This document shows positions 33,788-42,498 of a stretch of 64,000 nt of DNA, in pieces. The first letter of the stretch is position 1, and each line of letters starts with the position of its first letter. Below the pieces are notes generated by a model, which ran no database searches, had not been told where the DNA came from, and saw only the letters and a list, made by a program, of their open reading frames with translations. The translations under genes and the position numbers were made by a program. Origin of the DNA: JBFMCT01 sp046565765 (lineage in GTDB: Bacteria; Actinomycetota; Acidimicrobiia; Acidimicrobiales; AC-14); contig JBKHXX010000032.1 in NCBI GenBank assembly GCA_046565765.1, positions 1 through 64,000 of the forward strand. Reading direction: 5' to 3'.

Positions 33788-34433
33788 CCAGACCAGACTC
33801 GTAGGCCAGCACCACGAGCTGGGCCCGGTCCCGGGCGTTGAGCTTGATCATGGCCCGGCTCACGTGGGTGCGGGCGGTGGCGGGGCTGACGAACAGCTCC
33901 TCGGCGATCTCCTCGTTGCTGAGCCCGGCCGCCACCAGCGCCACCACCTCGCGCTCCCGGTCGGTCAGGCGGGGCAGGGAGGACGGCGAGACCACCTTGC
34001 CCTGCGGCCGCGAGACGAACTCGGCGATGAGCCGGCGGGTCACGCCCGGGGAGAGCAGGGACTCTCCGGCCGCCACCACCCGCACCGCCCGCAGGAGCTC
34101 GACCGGCTCGGTGTCCTTCACGAGGAACCCGCTGGCCCCCGCCCGCAGGGCCTCGAACACGTACTCGTCGATCTCGAAGGTGGTCAGGATCAGCACCCGC
34201 ACGGTCGCCAGGTCGGAGTCGCCGGCGATGCGCCGCGTCGCCTCCAGGCCGTCCACCCCCGGCATGCGGATGTCCATGAGCACGACGTCGGGGCGGGTCG
34301 CGCTCACCACCTCCACCGCCGCCTCGCCACCGGCCGCCTCGCCCACCACCTCCAGGTCGTCCTCGGCGTCGAGGAGGACCTTGAAGCCGGCCCGCACCAG
34401 GGCCTGGTCGTCGGCCAGCACCACCCGGATCAC
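33753..34433 (-). CDS. NarL/FixJ-type response regulator
   Basis: 226 residues from GTG 34433. The receiver domain has DD at residues 8-9 and phospho-acceptor Asp54 in VVLMDIRMPG; the C-terminal LuxR helix-turn-helix is LTDREREVVALVAAGLSNEE with EIAEELFVSPATARTHVSRA. It overlaps the kinase gene by four bases and pairs with it. Regulated genes are unknown. Confidence 0.92.
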   Translation of the reverse strand: MIRVVLADDQALVRAGFKVLLDAEDDLEVVGEAAGGEAAVEVVSATRPDVVLMDIRMPGVDGLEATRRIAGDSDLATVRVLILTTFEIDEYVFEALRAGASGFLVKDTEPVELLRAVRVVAAGESLLSPGVTRRLIAEFVSRPQGKVVSPSSLPRLTDREREVVALVAAGLSNEEIAEELFVSPATARTHVSRAMIKLNARDRAQLVVLAYESGLVRPGSRGLRPN

Positions 34434-35599
34434 GCGCCCTCCCTGACGGCGGCCTCGTCGGGCATGCGGGCCCACACCCGGAACCCGCCCTCCGGCCGGG
34501 TGCCGGCCACCACCTCGCCACCGACGGCCGCCGCCCGCTCCCGCATGCCGCGCAACCCGTGACCGCCGGCGTCGTCGCCGGCGCCGCCCCGGCCGTCGTC
34601 GACCACCTCCAGCTCCACCGCGCCCGGCCCGTAGGTCACCGCCACCCGCACGGCCGCCGCCCCCGCGTGGCGCACCACGTTGGTGAGCGACTCCTGCACG
34701 ATCCGGAATGCGGCTGCCTCCACCGCCGCCGGCAGGGGCCGTTGGCGGCCGGACACGACCACGTCCACCGCCAACCCCGACCGCCGGGCCGTCGTCGCCA
34801 ACGACTCGAGCTGGCCCAGGCTGGGGGCGGGCGCCCGCGGTGCCGCCTCCTCGCCCTCCCGCAGGAGGCCGAGCGTGCCGCGCAGGTCGTCGAGGGCGTC
34901 CTTGGACGTCTGGCGGATGGCCAGCAGGGCGTCACGCGCCTGGTCGGGATGCTTGTCGAGCACGTGGGCCGCCACCCCCGACTGCACCGAGATGCTCGCC
35001 AGGCTGTGGGCCACCACGTCGTGCATGTCCCGGGCGATGCGCAGCCGTTCCTCGGCCACCCTCCGGCGGGCCTCCTCCTCACGGGTCTCCTCCAGCCGCC
35101 GAGCCCGGTCCTCGAGGCCGGCCAGGTAGGCCCGCCGGTTGCGGGTGGCCTCGGCCCAGAAGACCAGCACCGCCGTCCACCCCGCCAGGGCCACCTGGGC
35201 CCACATCAGGTGCACGCCGCCCGTGCGCAGCAGCCCGGCCACGATGACCGCCCCGGTGGCCGCCGCCGCCACCGGCACGGACCGCCGCAGGTCGAGCGAC
35301 GCGGCCATGGTGTGCAGGGCCACGAAGAACGTCACGTAGATGGGCCCGCCCGAATAGTCCCGCAGGAGGTAGGTGACGAGCGCCCCCGTCACCACCGCCA
35401 GCACCCCCACCGGCCACCGCCGCCGCCCCGCCAACGACCCCGCGGCCACGACCACGCACACGTAGGCCAGGGTGTCCACCGGGCGCTGCCCGTCCTCGGC
35501 GGGGATCCGCGACGTGATGGCGGAGATGGCGGCGGCCATGGCCACTGCCACCGCCCCGTCGACCCGGTCGGAACGGCGCAACCGTCCCGGCACGCTCAC
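34430..35599 (-). CDS. Sensor histidine kinase (HisKA_3, DesK/NarX class)
   Basis: 389 residues from GTG 35599. About four transmembrane helices in the first 150 residues (VAVAMAAAISAI, LAYVCVVVAAGSL, VGVLAVVTGALVTYLL) precede a coiled coil. The HisKA_3 motif is RIARDMHDVVAHSLASISVQ, with phospho-His in the MHD. The ATPase domain has VVRHAGAA and GGHGLRGMRERAAAVGG. No extracellular sensor domain; it may sense within the membrane. It forms an operon with the regulator. Confidence 0.92.
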   Translation of the reverse strand: MSVPGRLRRSDRVDGAVAVAMAAAISAITSRIPAEDGQRPVDTLAYVCVVVAAGSLAGRRRWPVGVLAVVTGALVTYLLRDYSGGPIYVTFFVALHTMAASLDLRRSVPVAAAATGAVIVAGLLRTGGVHLMWAQVALAGWTAVLVFWAEATRNRRAYLAGLEDRARRLEETREEEARRRVAEERLRIARDMHDVVAHSLASISVQSGVAAHVLDKHPDQARDALLAIRQTSKDALDDLRGTLGLLREGEEAAPRAPAPSLGQLESLATTARRSGLAVDVVVSGRQRPLPAAVEAAAFRIVQESLTNVVRHAGAAAVRVAVTYGPGAVELEVVDDGRGGAGDDAGGHGLRGMRERAAAVGGEVVAGTRPEGGFRVWARMPDEAAVREGA

Positions 35600-35658
35600 C
35601 CTCCCACCGTACGAGCCGGCACCAGCATGCGCATCCGCCCGCGGGCGCAATTGCGGCC

Positions 35659-36951
35659 CTACGTCGACCGGCGTACGTACTTCTTGATGCAGTGGACCGA
35701 TCCCAGGGCCTCGGCCAGCGGGTGGCAGTCGGCCAGCTCGGCCACCTCGAAGCCGAGCGAGCGCCACAGCTCGGCATTGGCCCGGTCGACGACCTCCAGC
35801 GACCCCCAGGCCCCGTGGCCGTAGGTGGGGAGGATGACCCGACCGGGCTCGACCAGGGCGTTGTTGGCGGTGGCGAAGTACCAGATGCGCAGCCGCTCGG
35901 CGGGGTCGTCCACGTACACCAGCGGCAGCGGGTTGCGGACCACGTCGAAGCCGAGCCGCCCCAGCACGGCCGCGATCGAGTCGAACACCTCCGGCATGGC
36001 ATGGGGAGCCACCCGCTCGCCGACCAGGCGGGCGGCCAGCGACGGATCGCCCACCAGCACCCGGTAGCGGCCGTCGTCGCCCCGCCCGGCCAACGTCACG
36101 AACATGTCGATGTGGAAGACGGGCTGGACCGTGGCCGCCGCGTTGCCGGTATGGACGATCTCGGTCCACTGCTGGCCGTCGATGCCGACGGGGCGGGCGT
36201 CCTCGGCCGGCACGGGGATGGTGCTGCCCAGGTAGAGCAGACGCCGGCTCGTGTCCAGGTACTCGGAGTACAGCCGCCGCACCAGGCCGGCGGGGGACTC
36301 GCCCGGGGCAGGGGCCAGCACGTCGCCCACGTACTCGAGGGACTCGGCCGGGTAGTCGGCGCCGAGGAGCACGAAGTCGTCGCCGATGAGCACGTTGCCA
36401 CCCTGGAAGTACAGCGGCGCCTGGGCTTTCCGCAGCCCGGTGCCGTTGGACACCAGCTCGGCCACCAGGCCGTCGCCGTAGCGCGGGAAGGCGTAGGGCT
36501 CCACGAACCAGGTGTCGCCCCGGCCACCGTCGCCGAGGGCCATCACGTACCCGTCCTCGGCCCACACCGAGAACAGCAGGTGGTCGGGCACGGCCAGCAC
36601 CACGTCGTCGTCGCCGCGCCGCCAGCCCGACACCGTGCCCTCCACCGACTCGTGGGTCAGGATCGTCAGGGCCACCTCCGGCCGCAGCGTGCGCAACAGG
36701 CTCCCGTACACCGCCGCCAGGGGAGGGGACTGCACCGCATAGGACGGCACGGTGAGCAGCATGCGTTCGATGCGGCCATGGGCGGTGCTCACCAGACGGG
36801 GCTCGGCCGGGCGCAGGTCGAGGTCGGCCTGGATGAGGTGGCCACGGACGCCGCGCGACCGCCGCTCGGCGGCCGAGAAGTCGGCCGCGGTGCGCCGCAC
36901 CAGCCCCGGCGTGGCCGGATAGGGGCGGGGCCGCAGGGGCGGGGCGGTCAC
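35659..36951 (-). CDS. Agmatine/peptidyl-arginine deiminase family protein
   Basis: 430 residues. The guanidino-group-modifying fold shows SVWAEDGYVM, YFQGGNVLIGDDFVLLG, PVFHIDMFVTL and the C-terminal GSVHCIKKYVRRST, with the catalytic Cys in HCI. These match the catalytic Asp, His and Cys of agmatine deiminase/PPAD. No clear signal peptide. The substrate (agmatine, peptidyl-arginine or another guanidine) is open. Start GTG 36951. Confidence 0.75.
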   Translation of the reverse strand: MTAPPLRPRPYPATPGLVRRTAADFSAAERRSRGVRGHLIQADLDLRPAEPRLVSTAHGRIERMLLTVPSYAVQSPPLAAVYGSLLRTLRPEVALTILTHESVEGTVSGWRRGDDDVVLAVPDHLLFSVWAEDGYVMALGDGGRGDTWFVEPYAFPRYGDGLVAELVSNGTGLRKAQAPLYFQGGNVLIGDDFVLLGADYPAESLEYVGDVLAPAPGESPAGLVRRLYSEYLDTSRRLLYLGSTIPVPAEDARPVGIDGQQWTEIVHTGNAAATVQPVFHIDMFVTLAGRGDDGRYRVLVGDPSLAARLVGERVAPHAMPEVFDSIAAVLGRLGFDVVRNPLPLVYVDDPAERLRIWYFATANNALVEPGRVILPTYGHGAWGSLEVVDRANAELWRSLGFEVAELADCHPLAEALGSVHCIKKYVRRST

Positions 36952-37042
36952 GGCGCCCAGCTTCGCGCGGGTTCGGTTTCAGCCGGTGCCTCCACGATCC
37001 GATACACAGAGACGACCGACGACAGGGCCAGGAGGCTGACGG

Positions 37043-38239
37043 ATGACAACGGCGAGGTCGCGCCTGACCAAGCTGCTTCTCGCCCTGGCCGTCCTCGGCC
37101 TGCTGGTGGGCGACGGGGCGGTGGTCCTGGCCCGCCGCGGGGACACGAGGCCGGCCAACAGCGACCCGCCCACCGCCGCAGCCGACGTGCCCTCGGCCGA
37201 GCGCCGAGCCCTGGAGGCCGCCCTCCCAGAGCTGATCGCCTTCGTCGAGGAGACCCGCGAGCTGCGGTTCAAGGAGCGCCCCAAGGTGGAGCTGCTCTCG
37301 TCGGACGACTTCGACGACCTCCTCCGGGGCGACCTGGACGAGGACGGCGAGCGGGAGGACGGCTTCGATGACGAGTCCTTCGTCGGCGTCCTGCGGGCCC
37401 TCGGCCTCATCGACGGCGACGTCGACCTGGAGGCGGTCTTCGAGGAGCAGCTGCCCCACATCCTGGGCTTCTACGACACCGAGACGAAGGTGCTCTACGC
37501 CCGCGGCGTCTCGCCCACCCCCTACGTCAAACAGGTGCTCGTCCACGAGCTGACCCACGCCCTCGACGACCAGCACTTCGACCTCTTCCGTCCCGATCTC
37601 GACGACGAGGCCTCGCCTGCGTTCGACGCTCTGGTCGAGGGCAGCGCCGGCTACGTCGAGGCCCGGTGGTACGACTCCCGGCCGGCCGAGCAGCAGGCGG
37701 CCATCGACGAGGAGGAGGCCGGCGAGTTCGAGGACGCCCCCCCGAACGAGGAGGGCGCCTTCGGCGTCTTCGAGGAGTTCGCCGCCTTCCCCTACATCGT
37801 CGGCCCGAGGTTCGTCGCCGCCCTGGTGGAGCAGGGGGGGATGGCGCGCCTCAACCAGGCCTTCGTCACGTCGCCCACCAACACCGAACAGGTCATCCAC
37901 CCCGAACGGTTCCTCGCCGGCGAGGGCGAACGGGCGGTGACGCCGCCGCGGGCGGATGGCCCCGTCGTCCAGGAGGGCCGCCTCGGCGAGCTGGGCCTCA
38001 TCCAGATGCTGGACACCGCCATGAGCCGCAACCAGGCCCTGCAGGCCGCCGCCGGCTGGGGCAACGACGGCTACGTGGCCTGGACCGACGGCGCCCGGAC
38101 CTGCGTGCGGGCCACCATCGTCATGGACACCACCCGCGACACCACCGAGCTGGTGAACGCCCTCCGGGTGTGGGCCCGCGCCCACGGGGGCGCCACCGTC
38201 CAAGGCACCAGCCCGGTGACCATCAACCGCTGCGCGTGA
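37043..38239 (+). CDS. Secreted or anchored zinc metallopeptidase (HExxH)
   Basis: 398 residues. An N-terminal hydrophobic segment (KLLLALAVLGLLVGDGAVVL) directs export. VLVHELTHALDDQHFDLF contains the HExxH zinc site (His168, Glu169, His172), and EGSAGYVEARW downstream supplies a candidate third ligand Glu. Acidic stretches (DDFDDLLRGDLDEDGE) are frequent. No family name is certain; the arrangement fits gluzincin-type peptidases common in actinobacteria. It faces the deiminase gene divergently with 91 bases between. Confidence 0.75.
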   Translation: MTTARSRLTKLLLALAVLGLLVGDGAVVLARRGDTRPANSDPPTAAADVPSAERRALEAALPELIAFVEETRELRFKERPKVELLSSDDFDDLLRGDLDEDGEREDGFDDESFVGVLRALGLIDGDVDLEAVFEEQLPHILGFYDTETKVLYARGVSPTPYVKQVLVHELTHALDDQHFDLFRPDLDDEASPAFDALVEGSAGYVEARWYDSRPAEQQAAIDEEEAGEFEDAPPNEEGAFGVFEEFAAFPYIVGPRFVAALVEQGGMARLNQAFVTSPTNTEQVIHPERFLAGEGERAVTPPRADGPVVQEGRLGELGLIQMLDTAMSRNQALQAAAGWGNDGYVAWTDGARTCVRATIVMDTTRDTTELVNALRVWARAHGGATVQGTSPVTINRCA

Positions 38240-38363
38240 GACCGGCGGCCGCCGACCGGGGCGCCAACTGCGCCCTCGGCGGCGCCGAAGCCGCACGCGG
38301 ACGAGCTTGGCACGGGCCGATCGACCCATTCAGGGTTCCACCCGGTCTGCCGACGACTGGCGC

Positions 38364-38555
38364 ATGAGCAACCGCCAGCGCCGACGGCTCCTCGACCTCG
38401 TGCGCTGGCTCGACGTGCTGTGGTCGTGCCGCTGCCAGTACGCCAACATCTCGACAGCGCGCTGCCTGTTCTGCGGCGCCCGCCCGCCCCGTGAGCTGCG
38501 CACCGAGGTGGCCGCCCGCCCCGCCCCCGACCTCGAGGCCCTGCTCAGCTCCTAG
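38364..38555 (+). CDS. Small zinc-ribbon protein
   Basis: 63 residues from ATG 38364. CRCQYANISTARCLFCGARPP holds a C-x-C...C-x2-C set that could bind zinc, and the N-terminus is basic (SNRQRRRLLDLVRW). Similar to RanBP2-type or short zinc ribbons; no partner known. It ends seven bases before the convergent HU gene. Confidence 0.55.
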   Translation: MSNRQRRRLLDLVRWLDVLWSCRCQYANISTARCLFCGARPPRELRTEVAARPAPDLEALLSS

Positions 38556-38562
38556 CCGTCGC

Positions 38563-38979
38563 CTACCGCTTCTTGGCCGCCGCCTTGGAGGCCGCGGGCG
38601 CCTTGGCCGTCTTGGCCGCAGCGGTCTTGGTGGCGCCGTTGGTGCTCTTCGCCGCCGCCGGCTTGGGGGACCACACGCCCTTGGCCAGCTTGGGAGCCGT
38701 GCTCGGCGTCATCACCGCGTCCTTGAACCCCTTCAGGGGCGTGATGCGCGCCTTCTTGGACGCCTTGATCTTCACCGGCTCGCCGGTGCGGGGGTTGCGG
38801 CCCATCCGGGCCGCCCGCTCCACCTTGGCGAACTTGGCGAAGCCGGAGATGGCCACCGGCTCACCCTTGGAGACGACGGCGGTGACGACTTCGGTGAAGC
38901 TCTTCAGCGTGGCATCGACCTGCTTGGCGTCCAGGCCACCATGGGCCGCCACCGCGTTGACCAGCTCTCGTCGGTTCAT
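38563..38979 (-). CDS. hup: HU-family nucleoid protein with lysine-rich tail
   Basis: 138 residues. The HU fold (MNRRELVNAVAAHGGLDAKQ, GFAKFAKVERAARMGRNPRT, GEPVKIKASKKA) is followed by a Lys/Ala/Pro-rich tail of about 40 residues. The tail (TKTAAAKTAKAPAASKAAAK) is the actinobacterial HupB type that resembles eukaryotic histone H1 and aids DNA compaction. Full length. Confidence 0.92.
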   Translation of the reverse strand: MNRRELVNAVAAHGGLDAKQVDATLKSFTEVVTAVVSKGEPVAISGFAKFAKVERAARMGRNPRTGEPVKIKASKKARITPLKGFKDAVMTPSTAPKLAKGVWSPKPAAAKSTNGATKTAAAKTAKAPAASKAAAKKR

Positions 38980-39067
38980 GGTGCACCTCGGTGTGAGCAG
39001 TGTTTGACGGGCACAGTCTGGCCGGAACCGCGGCGCGAGCGGTGGATTCCCCCTTGCGCCAGGCCGT

Positions 39068-40282
39068 TCAGCGGTCGAAGCGGGCCACCGTCTCGACGTG
39101 GAACGTGTGCGGGAAGGCGTCGACCAGGGCCACGGACACGAGCCGGAAGCCGGCCTCCCCGAGCAGTGAGGCGTCGCGTGCCAAGGAGGCAGGGTCGCAG
39201 CTGACGAGCACCACGCGGGGCGCCCCGGTGGCGACCACCGCCCGCACGCCCGGTCGGCCCAACCCCGACCGGGGCGGGTCGGCCACGACCACCGCGGGCG
39301 CCCGGTCGCCGGCGTCGAGCCGCCACCGGCCCACCTCGGAGCCCACCACCCGGACGCCCACGTCGGCCACGTTGACCCGGGCGTCGGCCAGCGCCGCCGG
39401 GTCCTGCTCCACGGCCGTCACGCTCACCCCTGAGTGGGCCGCCAGCACGGAGGCGAACAGCCCCACCCCGCAGTAGGCGTCGACGGCGTGGGCGCCGGGA
39501 GCGGGGGCGTCTCCCGCCGCATCCACGACCGCCTCGGCCAGGGCGGTCGCCGCCACCGGGCTGGGCTGGAAGAACGACTCGGCCGAGATCCGGAAGCGGC
39601 GGCCGGCCACCTCCTCCACCACCCACGCCTGCCGCCGGGCTCCGCCCCGCACCACCGCCACCCCCTCGGGCACCACCGCCCGACCCGCCGCCCCACGGCC
39701 GGTGACCATCGCCAGGCGCCGGCCCGACGAGACTCCCACCCGCAGGACCACCTCGTCGGCGCCCGGGTACCGGCCCTCCACCATCAGCTCCTCGAGGCGG
39801 GGGTGGACGGCCAGGCAGGCGTCGGCCGGCACGGGCGCCCCCCGCCCGCCGCGGGGCCGGTGACCGGCCCGGCCGTCGGCGCCCACCGCGAGCCGCACGG
39901 TGGTGCGCAGGGCAGGTGCGTCCAGGGCGACCGGCGCAGGCACGGGCGGCTCGGGCAGCCGGGCCAGCCGGCGCAGTGCGTCGACCACGATGCCGGCCTT
40001 CAGCCGTACCTGCGCACTGGGGTCGACGTGCTGCCAGGTGCAGCCCCCGCAGCCGGCGGCCAGCGCCGGGCACGGGGGCGCCGACCGGTCGGGCGACGCC
40101 TCCACGACGTCGACCACCACCGCCCGCGCATAGTCCGTCCGCTCGTCGGTCAGCCGGGCGACGACCTCCTCGCCCGGCAGCGCGCCGGTGACGAACACCA
40201 CCCGGCCGTCGCCGTCCCGGGCCAGGGCGTCACCACCGGCGGCCATGCCGGAGGGCCGCAACCGGAGGAGCGGTCGTTCCAC
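39068..40282 (-). CDS. TRAM-domain class I rRNA (uracil-C5) methyltransferase, RlmD-like
   Basis: 404 residues. An N-terminal TRAM-like beta barrel (LLRLRPSGMAAGGDALARDG) precedes a cysteine set (CPALAAGCGGCTW) for an [4Fe-4S] cluster. The methyltransferase core has FFQPSP, VDAYCGVGLFA, VVADPPRSGLG and LVSCDPASLARD, with the catalytic Cys in VSCDP. Methylates uracil C5 of 23S rRNA (RlmD) or tRNA (TrmA class); the exact target is not fixed. Upstream of and divergent from rsbQ. Confidence 0.88.
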   Translation of the reverse strand: MERPLLRLRPSGMAAGGDALARDGDGRVVFVTGALPGEEVVARLTDERTDYARAVVVDVVEASPDRSAPPCPALAAGCGGCTWQHVDPSAQVRLKAGIVVDALRRLARLPEPPVPAPVALDAPALRTTVRLAVGADGRAGHRPRGGRGAPVPADACLAVHPRLEELMVEGRYPGADEVVLRVGVSSGRRLAMVTGRGAAGRAVVPEGVAVVRGGARRQAWVVEEVAGRRFRISAESFFQPSPVAATALAEAVVDAAGDAPAPGAHAVDAYCGVGLFASVLAAHSGVSVTAVEQDPAALADARVNVADVGVRVVGSEVGRWRLDAGDRAPAVVVADPPRSGLGRPGVRAVVATGAPRVVLVSCDPASLARDASLLGEAGFRLVSVALVDAFPHTFHVETVARFDR

Positions 40283-40353
40283 ACCACCATCGTCCCGCGC
40301 CGGCGAAGGCCGGCGGGGTCAAGGTAGGGCGGCAGGCGTCGTAGGGTTGTGCG

Positions 40354-41160
40354 GTGGGCCAGGACGTGCTCGCGCGGAACAACGTGGTCGTGGGTGGCCG
40401 TCGCGAGGGCAGGCCCATCGTCTTCGCCCACGGGTTCGGCTGCGACCAGAACATGTGGCGGTTCGTCGCCCCCGCCTTTGCCGACCGCTACCGCACCGTC
40501 CTGTTCGACTACGTCGGGGCCGGCGCCTCCGACCTCTCCGCCTACGACCCCGACCGCTACGACCGCCTCGACGGCTACGCCGCCGACGTCGTGGAGGTCT
40601 GCGAGGCCCTCGACCTGCGGGACGCGGTGTTCGTCGGGCACTCGGTGAGCTCCATGGTGGGCGTGCTGGCCGCCGCCCGTGCCCCCGAGCGCATCGGCGC
40701 CCTCGTCCTTATCGGGCCCTCGCCCCGGTACGTCGGCGACGAGTCCTACCCGGGCGCCTTCACCGAGGCCGACATCCAAGACTTGCTGGCCTCGCTGGAC
40801 AGCAACTACCTGGGCTGGTCGAGCGCCATGGCCCCGGTCATCATGGGCAACGCCGACCGTCCCCACCTGGGAGCGGAGCTGACCGCCAGCTTCTGCCGCA
40901 CCGACCCGGAGATCCAGAAGCGCTTCGCCCGGGTGACCTTCCTCTCCGACAACCGGGCCGACCTGGCCGGCGTGGCCGTCCCCACCCTGGTGCTCCAGTG
41001 CTCCGACGACACCATCGCCCCCGACGCGGTGGGGGAGTACGTGCACCACCAGATCGCCGGCAGCCGGTTCGTGAAGATGCGGGCCACCGGCCACTGCCCC
41101 AACCTGAGCGCCCCCGAGGAGACCGTCGCCGCCATCGCCGCCTTCCTCGAGGACGGATGA
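40354..41160 (+). CDS. rsbQ: RsbQ-type alpha/beta hydrolase
   Basis: 268 residues from GTG 40354. It closely resembles Bacillus RsbQ: FAHGFGCDQNMWRFVAPAF, VILF-type LFDYVGAGASDLSAYDPDRY, VFVGHSVSSM with nucleophile Ser97, LQCSDDTIAP (Asp219) and GHCPN (His247). RsbQ supplies a small ligand or signal to the PAS domain of RsbP. The gene stop overlaps the phosphatase start (ATGA at 41157-41160), as expected for the RsbQ-RsbP module. It belongs to the same superfamily as plant KAI2/D14. Confidence 0.92.
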   Translation: MGQDVLARNNVVVGGRREGRPIVFAHGFGCDQNMWRFVAPAFADRYRTVLFDYVGAGASDLSAYDPDRYDRLDGYAADVVEVCEALDLRDAVFVGHSVSSMVGVLAAARAPERIGALVLIGPSPRYVGDESYPGAFTEADIQDLLASLDSNYLGWSSAMAPVIMGNADRPHLGAELTASFCRTDPEIQKRFARVTFLSDNRADLAGVAVPTLVLQCSDDTIAPDAVGEYVHHQIAGSRFVKMRATGHCPNLSAPEETVAAIAAFLEDG

Positions 41161-42359
41161 CCGAACGGACCGACGTCTTCTCCGGCGAGGCAGCGGTCGA
41201 CAACCCGTTCTACGAGGCGCTGCTGGAGGACGACCCCGAAGAGCTGTACGACAGCGCCCCCTGCGCCTACCTCTCCACGCTGCCCGACGGGACCATCGTC
41301 AAGGTGAACCGCACCTTCCTGGCCTGGACCGGTCACCGGGCCACCGAGCTGGTCGGCCGCCGACGGTTCTCCGAGCTGCTGGCGCCCGGCGACCGGATCT
41401 TCTACGAGACCCATTTCGTGCCCCTGCTGCACATGCAGGGCCAGGTACGGGAGATCGCCGTGCAGGTGGTGGGGGAGGACGGTGCCCGCCTGCCGGTGCT
41501 CCTCAACGCGGTGCTCAAGCGGGACGCTTCGGGGGCGCCGGTCGTCGTCCGGACCGCCATCTTCGACGCCACCGAACGGCGGGCCTACGAGGCCGAGCTG
41601 GTGGCCGCCCGCCAGCGGGCCGAGCAGTCCGAAGCCCGGGCCCGGGCGCTGGCCCGCACCCTCCAGGCCACGTTCCTCCCGCCGGCCATCCCGCCCGTCC
41701 CCGGCCTCGACGTGGGCGGCGCCTACCGCCCGGCGGGGGACGGCAGCGAGGTGGGGGGCGACTTCTACGACGTCTTCGAGACGGGTCGCGGCACGTGGGC
41801 CATCGTCCTGGGCGACGTGTGCGGGAAGGGGCCGGAGGCGGCCGTGGTCACCGCCCTGGCCCGCCACTCGGTGCGGGCCGAGGCCCTACGCACCCCCTAT
41901 CCCAGCGCCGTGCTGGCGTGCCTCCACAACGCCCTCGTCCTGCACCACCCGGACCGCTTCTGCACGGCCGTCCTCGGGGTGGTGGAGCGGGCGCCGGAGG
42001 GCATGCGCCTGACGGTCAGCTCCGGCGGCCACCACCTGCCCATCCGGGTCGGCGCCGACGGGAGCATCGACGCCCTCGGGGAGCCGGGCACCATCCTGGG
42101 CATGCTGGACACCCCCCGCCTGGGCGACTCCTCCACCGTGCTGCGCCCCGGGGACGTGGTGGTCCTCTACACCGACGGGATCACCGAGGCCCGCCACCGC
42201 GGGGAGTTCTTCGACGACGACCGGCTGATGGACCTCGTCCGCGAGTCGGCCGGTCTGCCCGCCCAGGACATCGCCGACAGCATCGTGGCCTCGGCGGTCG
42301 CGTACCAGGGCGGCATCGCCCGTGACGACATCGCCGTGGTGGTCGTGCGGGCCCCGTGA
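41157..42359 (+). CDS. rsbP: RsbP-type PAS-PP2C phosphatase
   Basis: 400 residues. An N-terminal PAS domain (about 30-140: CAYLSTLPDGTIVKVNRTFL) is followed by a coiled-coil linker (about 140-170) and a PP2C domain. The PP2C motifs are GGDFYDVFE, LGDVCGKGPEAA and YTDGITEARH, and DDIAVVVVRAP ends the protein. By analogy it dephosphorylates an anti-anti-sigma factor (RsbV type) to release an anti-sigma partner; no such partner is in this window. Energy-stress signalling through RsbQ is inferred from the Bacillus model. Confidence 0.9.
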   Translation: MTERTDVFSGEAAVDNPFYEALLEDDPEELYDSAPCAYLSTLPDGTIVKVNRTFLAWTGHRATELVGRRRFSELLAPGDRIFYETHFVPLLHMQGQVREIAVQVVGEDGARLPVLLNAVLKRDASGAPVVVRTAIFDATERRAYEAELVAARQRAEQSEARARALARTLQATFLPPAIPPVPGLDVGGAYRPAGDGSEVGGDFYDVFETGRGTWAIVLGDVCGKGPEAAVVTALARHSVRAEALRTPYPSAVLACLHNALVLHHPDRFCTAVLGVVERAPEGMRLTVSSGGHHLPIRVGADGSIDALGEPGTILGMLDTPRLGDSSTVLRPGDVVVLYTDGITEARHRGEFFDDDRLMDLVRESAGLPAQDIADSIVASAVAYQGGIARDDIAVVVVRAP

Positions 42360-42397
42360 GGCGACGCGGCGGGCGCCGGTCCCGCCCGGGAATTCGC

Positions 42398-42428
42398 TTG
42401 ACCTCAAGTTAGGTTGAGCACTTACAGT
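42398..42428 (+). promoter_or_regulatory. SoxR/MerR-type promoter of the MFS gene
   Basis: -35 TTGACC (42398-42403), a 19-base spacer and -10 TACAGT (42423-42428) match the long-spacer MerR-type layout. The spacer carries the dyad CTCAA (42403-42407) and TTGAG (42414-42418), centred between 42410 and 42411; CCTCAAGTTAGGTTGAGC resembles the SoxR box CCTCAAGTTAACTTGAGG. The -10 lies 70 bases before ATG 42499. No MerR/SoxR gene is adjacent. Confidence 0.6.
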
Positions 42429-42498
42429 TTGCGCCGCGCCGGTGATTCCGGCGTATGTCGGTCGTCAGAAGGCGGAACCGACACCCGAGGAGCGAACG

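Noticed and set aside
34430..38329. A 1299-residue minus-strand frame running from the histidine kinase into the metallopeptidase gene
   Set aside because: Only the histidine kinase part (to 35599) has domains; the remainder is antisense to the deiminase-region and metallopeptidase genes and shows no conserved motif.
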